Of a DNA stretch of 6,563 bases, positions 4,420 to 6,563 are shown piece by piece. Within the stretch, counting starts at the first letter, position 1. Every line of letters begins with the position of its first letter. A model generated the notes under the pieces. The model saw only the letters and a program-made list of their open reading frames with translations. It searched no databases and was not told the origin of the DNA. The stretch comes from an uncultured Flavobacteriales bacterium (GTDB taxonomy: Bacteria; Bacteroidota; Bacteroidia; Palsa-965). The translations under genes were made by a program, and so were the position numbers. Where the stretch lies: contig CAMLEF010000270.1 in assembly GCA_946478675.1 (NCBI GenBank), positions 1 through 6,563 of the forward strand, given 5' to 3'.

Positions 4420-6561
4420 TTAGCGCATCAACGTTATGTTACCCGATTTCAAACCGCTTGTGCCGTCGGGGTAATTTACTTTCAGCATGTACGAATACAC
4501 GCCGGTAGGATCGGGCTTGCCGTTGCTGCTGCCGTCCCAGCCGTCCGTCGGGTTGGAAGAATGGAACACCTGCTGTCCCCAGCGGTTGAAGATGATGAAT
4601 TCCATGCTCTGCATGCCTTCGAGACCATGCATGTACAGCACGTCGTTGTTGCCGTCGCCGTTCGGAGAGAAAGCCGTCGGGATGAAAACGTTCTCGAGCA
4701 CTTCGTTCGTTTTGAACACGGCAACGATCGTTTGCGATTGCGTCAGGTTAACGCCTACGCTGTCGTTCGAGATGGAAGGCGTCGGCGCGTCGAGCATTTC
4801 CCAGTGATCGAAAATGTATTGCGCGGAAGTCGGCGTTGCCTGCAGCAGCACGTCGATGCCGCCGTAATACGTGCCGTTCCAGGGAAACTGATCGAGATGA
4901 ATGGAATTCACATCCACCGTTCCGGCGCCTGCGGGGCTCACGTCGATCGTGATGTTGTACGGACCGGTGAGGTTGTAGCAATCGATCATGCCCTGCTGCA
5001 GCGCGGTGCAACGGGCGGTGATGTAGTTGCGCATCTGCGTCACGTTCGCCTGCCACGCCGGCATCGACCCGCCCCACTTCGCGATCTGCGCCGGCATTTC
5101 CGGCGTGATGTGGTTGATGCAGGTATCGAGCACCGCCGTCATCGTATCGCAGCTCAGCGACGTATTCATGAGATCGGCGAAACGGCTGATGTAATATTGC
5201 TTGAACGTCGGGTTCGCCATGAGCGCGTTCACGACCGGAACGTGTCCTTGCCCGCCCGGATCCGGCAGCGATTCCGGGTTGCACGGATCAGCGTTGGGCG
5301 ACGTATCCGGAATGCCGGTGTAGTTGATGTAATGGCCGAACGTCGCGTCATTATCCCAAAGCGCGTAACGCCATTTCTTGCATTGTCCCGTCGTATCCAT
5401 GCCGCGCCACCACATCGTGTTCCAGTTGAGCCAGTCGGACGTGACGCAGATCGAATTCAGGATGATGTAGTCGGCAAGACTTTTCCAGTTGTAAAGACTA
5501 TCGACGTGCGCCCAGTTCGCCGGCGTCGCCATGTTGTTTGAAACGATGAAGCTCTCGAGCGTATTCCAATCGCTTTGCGCCTGCGTGCCGCCGTATTCCG
5601 ACCAGGTGCCGCCCCACGTCTTCAGCATTTGCAGGTGATTTTCATCCTGGCCGTAATAATAATCCGTGAAGTCGGCGTCGTCCACTTTTTCGCGGATCTC
5701 GTAAACGCCCCAGTATTGGCCGTTCACATACAGCACACACGATTCGAAGGAACGCTCGTCGAGGTGCAGCCGGCCTTTCTGCGAAAGATCATGCACGTAA
5801 GCATCGCGGATATGCGCGCCGTTCTCGAACGGGTAGTTGTCGTTTGCAGCGGGTTTCAGGATGATGCGCTGAAATTTCGTGCGGTTTTTGCGGTGGAATA
5901 ATTTATACTTCAGGCAATAGCCGTAACCGTACTGGTCGTGCGAAACGAAGTCGATGCCGCGCTGCTGGTACGCCCACGAGTCGTTGCCGTGCTTGTTCGA
6001 CGTGCCGCTTACTTCCGTCCGGAACGTACCACTTTTGTCGAAGTATTCGATCGTCGTTCCCGGCTCGATCTGCGAACCGTTCATCAGCGTCATGATGTTA
6101 TCGCCGCAAATGGAAACGACCGCCACCGTATGCGTAACTCCGATGAAATAGCTGTTCGTTTCAATGAAGCTCGCCGGAATATTCGTGGTGCTGCTGAAGG
6201 CGCGCGCACGCACCACCTGTGTCGCTGAAATGGTGAGCGGCCCGGAATACGTTGCCGAGCTGGCGGTAGGATCGCTGCCGTTGGTGGTGTAATGGATCGT
6301 TACGTTCGGATCGGGCGAAGTGATGGAAAGCGTTTGCGAGCCGGCGTAAAATCCGGGCGCGAGGCTGAACACCGGCGTGGTTGCGTAAGGCAGGTAAGGC
6401 GTCGCGGTGCCGTTGGAAGTGCCGAAAGTCGGGTTCAGGAAAACGCTCCAGCCACTGGCGCCGTCGGTCGTTCGTCCCCAGGAATGTTCTTCCTGGTTGC
6501 GGCGCATCGTGAGCGAATCGATGATCTGTCCTGCAGGATTGGCGAGCACGATCTGCTCCGG
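4420..6561 (-). CDS. CotH-kinase-family surface protein with lamin-tail-like and chitobiase-C-like domains and T9SS type B CTD; 5' end outside window
   Basis: The frame is open to the right edge (PEQIVLANPAGQIIDSL...), so the true start and signal peptide are not seen; the GTG at 6549 is an internal valine. In order: end of a lamin-tail-like domain (6561 to about 6400, with IVLANPAGQIIDS and HSWGRTTDG); a chitobiase/hexosaminidase C-terminal-type beta domain (about 6378-6139, TIHYTTNGSDPT); a CotH-type domain (about 6132-4965) with YVNGQYWGVYEIREKVDD and KWRYALWDNDATFG (WDND at about 5358-5347); a divergent InlB-like beta repeat (about 4962-4705, VSPAGAGTV, FDHWE); and a type B CTD (about 4686-4423) with FIPTAFSPNGDGNND, IFNRWGQQVF, GWDG and a GNITLMR end. 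CotH proteins include atypical kinases that phosphorylate spore-coat proteins; WDND may be the metal-binding motif, but activity is not proven. The CTD implies T9SS export to the cell surface. The PorP/SprF gene follows after 2 nt, indicating one operon. Confidence 0.9.
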   Translation of the reverse strand, partial: PEQIVLANPAGQIIDSLTMRRNQEEHSWGRTTDGASGWSVFLNPTFGTSNGTATPYLPYATTPVFSLAPGFYAGSQTLSITSPDPNVTIHYTTNGSDPTASSATYSGPLTISATQVVRARAFSSTTNIPASFIETNSYFIGVTHTVAVVSICGDNIMTLMNGSQIEPGTTIEYFDKSGTFRTEVSGTSNKHGNDSWAYQQRGIDFVSHDQYGYGYCLKYKLFHRKNRTKFQRIILKPAANDNYPFENGAHIRDAYVHDLSQKGRLHLDERSFESCVLYVNGQYWGVYEIREKVDDADFTDYYYGQDENHLQMLKTWGGTWSEYGGTQAQSDWNTLESFIVSNNMATPANWAHVDSLYNWKSLADYIILNSICVTSDWLNWNTMWWRGMDTTGQCKKWRYALWDNDATFGHYINYTGIPDTSPNADPCNPESLPDPGGQGHVPVVNALMANPTFKQYYISRFADLMNTSLSCDTMTAVLDTCINHITPEMPAQIAKWGGSMPAWQANVTQMRNYITARCTALQQGMIDCYNLTGPYNITIDVSPAGAGTVDVNSIHLDQFPWNGTYYGGIDVLLQATPTSAQYIFDHWEMLDAPTPSISNDSVGVNLTQSQTIVAVFKTNEVLENVFIPTAFSPNGDGNNDVLYMHGLEGMQSMEFIIFNRWGQQVFHSSNPTDGWDGSSNGKPDPTGVYSYMLKVNYPDGTSGLKSGNITLMR

Positions 6562-6563
6562 CT

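Noticed and set aside
3371..4423. 350-codon + strand frame opposite the PorP/SprF gene
   Set aside because: It is His/Arg-rich with no domain or signal peptide, and exactly mirrors a confidently identified gene on the other strand.
4399..5541. 380-codon + strand frame opposite the CotH-like gene
   Set aside because: It has Arg/His/Val-rich antisense composition with no family resemblance, while the minus strand has clear CotH and CTD motifs.

Overview
The window looks like a stretch of a Bacteroidota chromosome, probably near Chitinophagales/Sphingobacteriales. That placement is inferred from gene content, not from a marker gene. The evidence is: two large secreted proteins ending in the type B type IX secretion (T9SS) C-terminal domain (gliding-motility CTERM type); a PorP/SprF-family outer-membrane protein; a TAnnTTTG-type -7 promoter element; and starts without Shine-Dalgarno sequences. 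Coding DNA is moderately GC-rich, with one sharply AT-rich spacer.

Layout. (1) Positions 2 to about 136 hold the end of a subtilisin-type (S8) peptidase frame with the active-site serine motif GTSMASP. It stops being subtilase-like about 30 codons after the serine. (2) In a different frame, from about 123 to 2477 (+), there is a large secreted surface protein: three kelch-like repeats, a PKD-like domain, six 66-70 residue cysteine-paired Ig-like repeats and a type B CTD. It has no believable start or signal peptide, so the left edge is a join between two unrelated genes (deletion, rearrangement or assembly chimera). (3) A symmetric hairpin at 2498-2532 separates this gene from the convergent gene. 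(4) On the minus strand, 3058-2561 encodes a GNAT-type N-acetyltransferase with a -7-like element just before its start. (5) An AT-rich spacer lies at about 3119-3195. (6) From 6561 down to 3262 there is a tightly packed minus-strand operon: a CotH-kinase-family surface protein (5' end outside the window), then a PorP/SprF-like protein 2 nt downstream, then a 41-codon single-span membrane protein 4 nt further on.

How it works together. PorP/SprF-like proteins are known to be required for secretion or surface attachment of type B CTD cargo, and cargo and partner are often neighbours. The minus-strand operon is therefore best read as a cargo (CotH-like), its outer-membrane partner (PorP/SprF) and a small, apparently undescribed membrane protein that may serve the same process. 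The kelch/Ig-repeat protein is a second type B cargo nearby with no PorP/SprF of its own in the window. The CotH-like protein joins a lamin-tail-like region, a chitobiase-C-terminal-like beta domain, an atypical kinase fold and a T9SS sorting domain, which suggests a cell-surface enzyme or adhesin of unknown substrate. The most interesting items are the 41-residue protein, the surface CotH operon and the gene-to-gene junction at the left edge.
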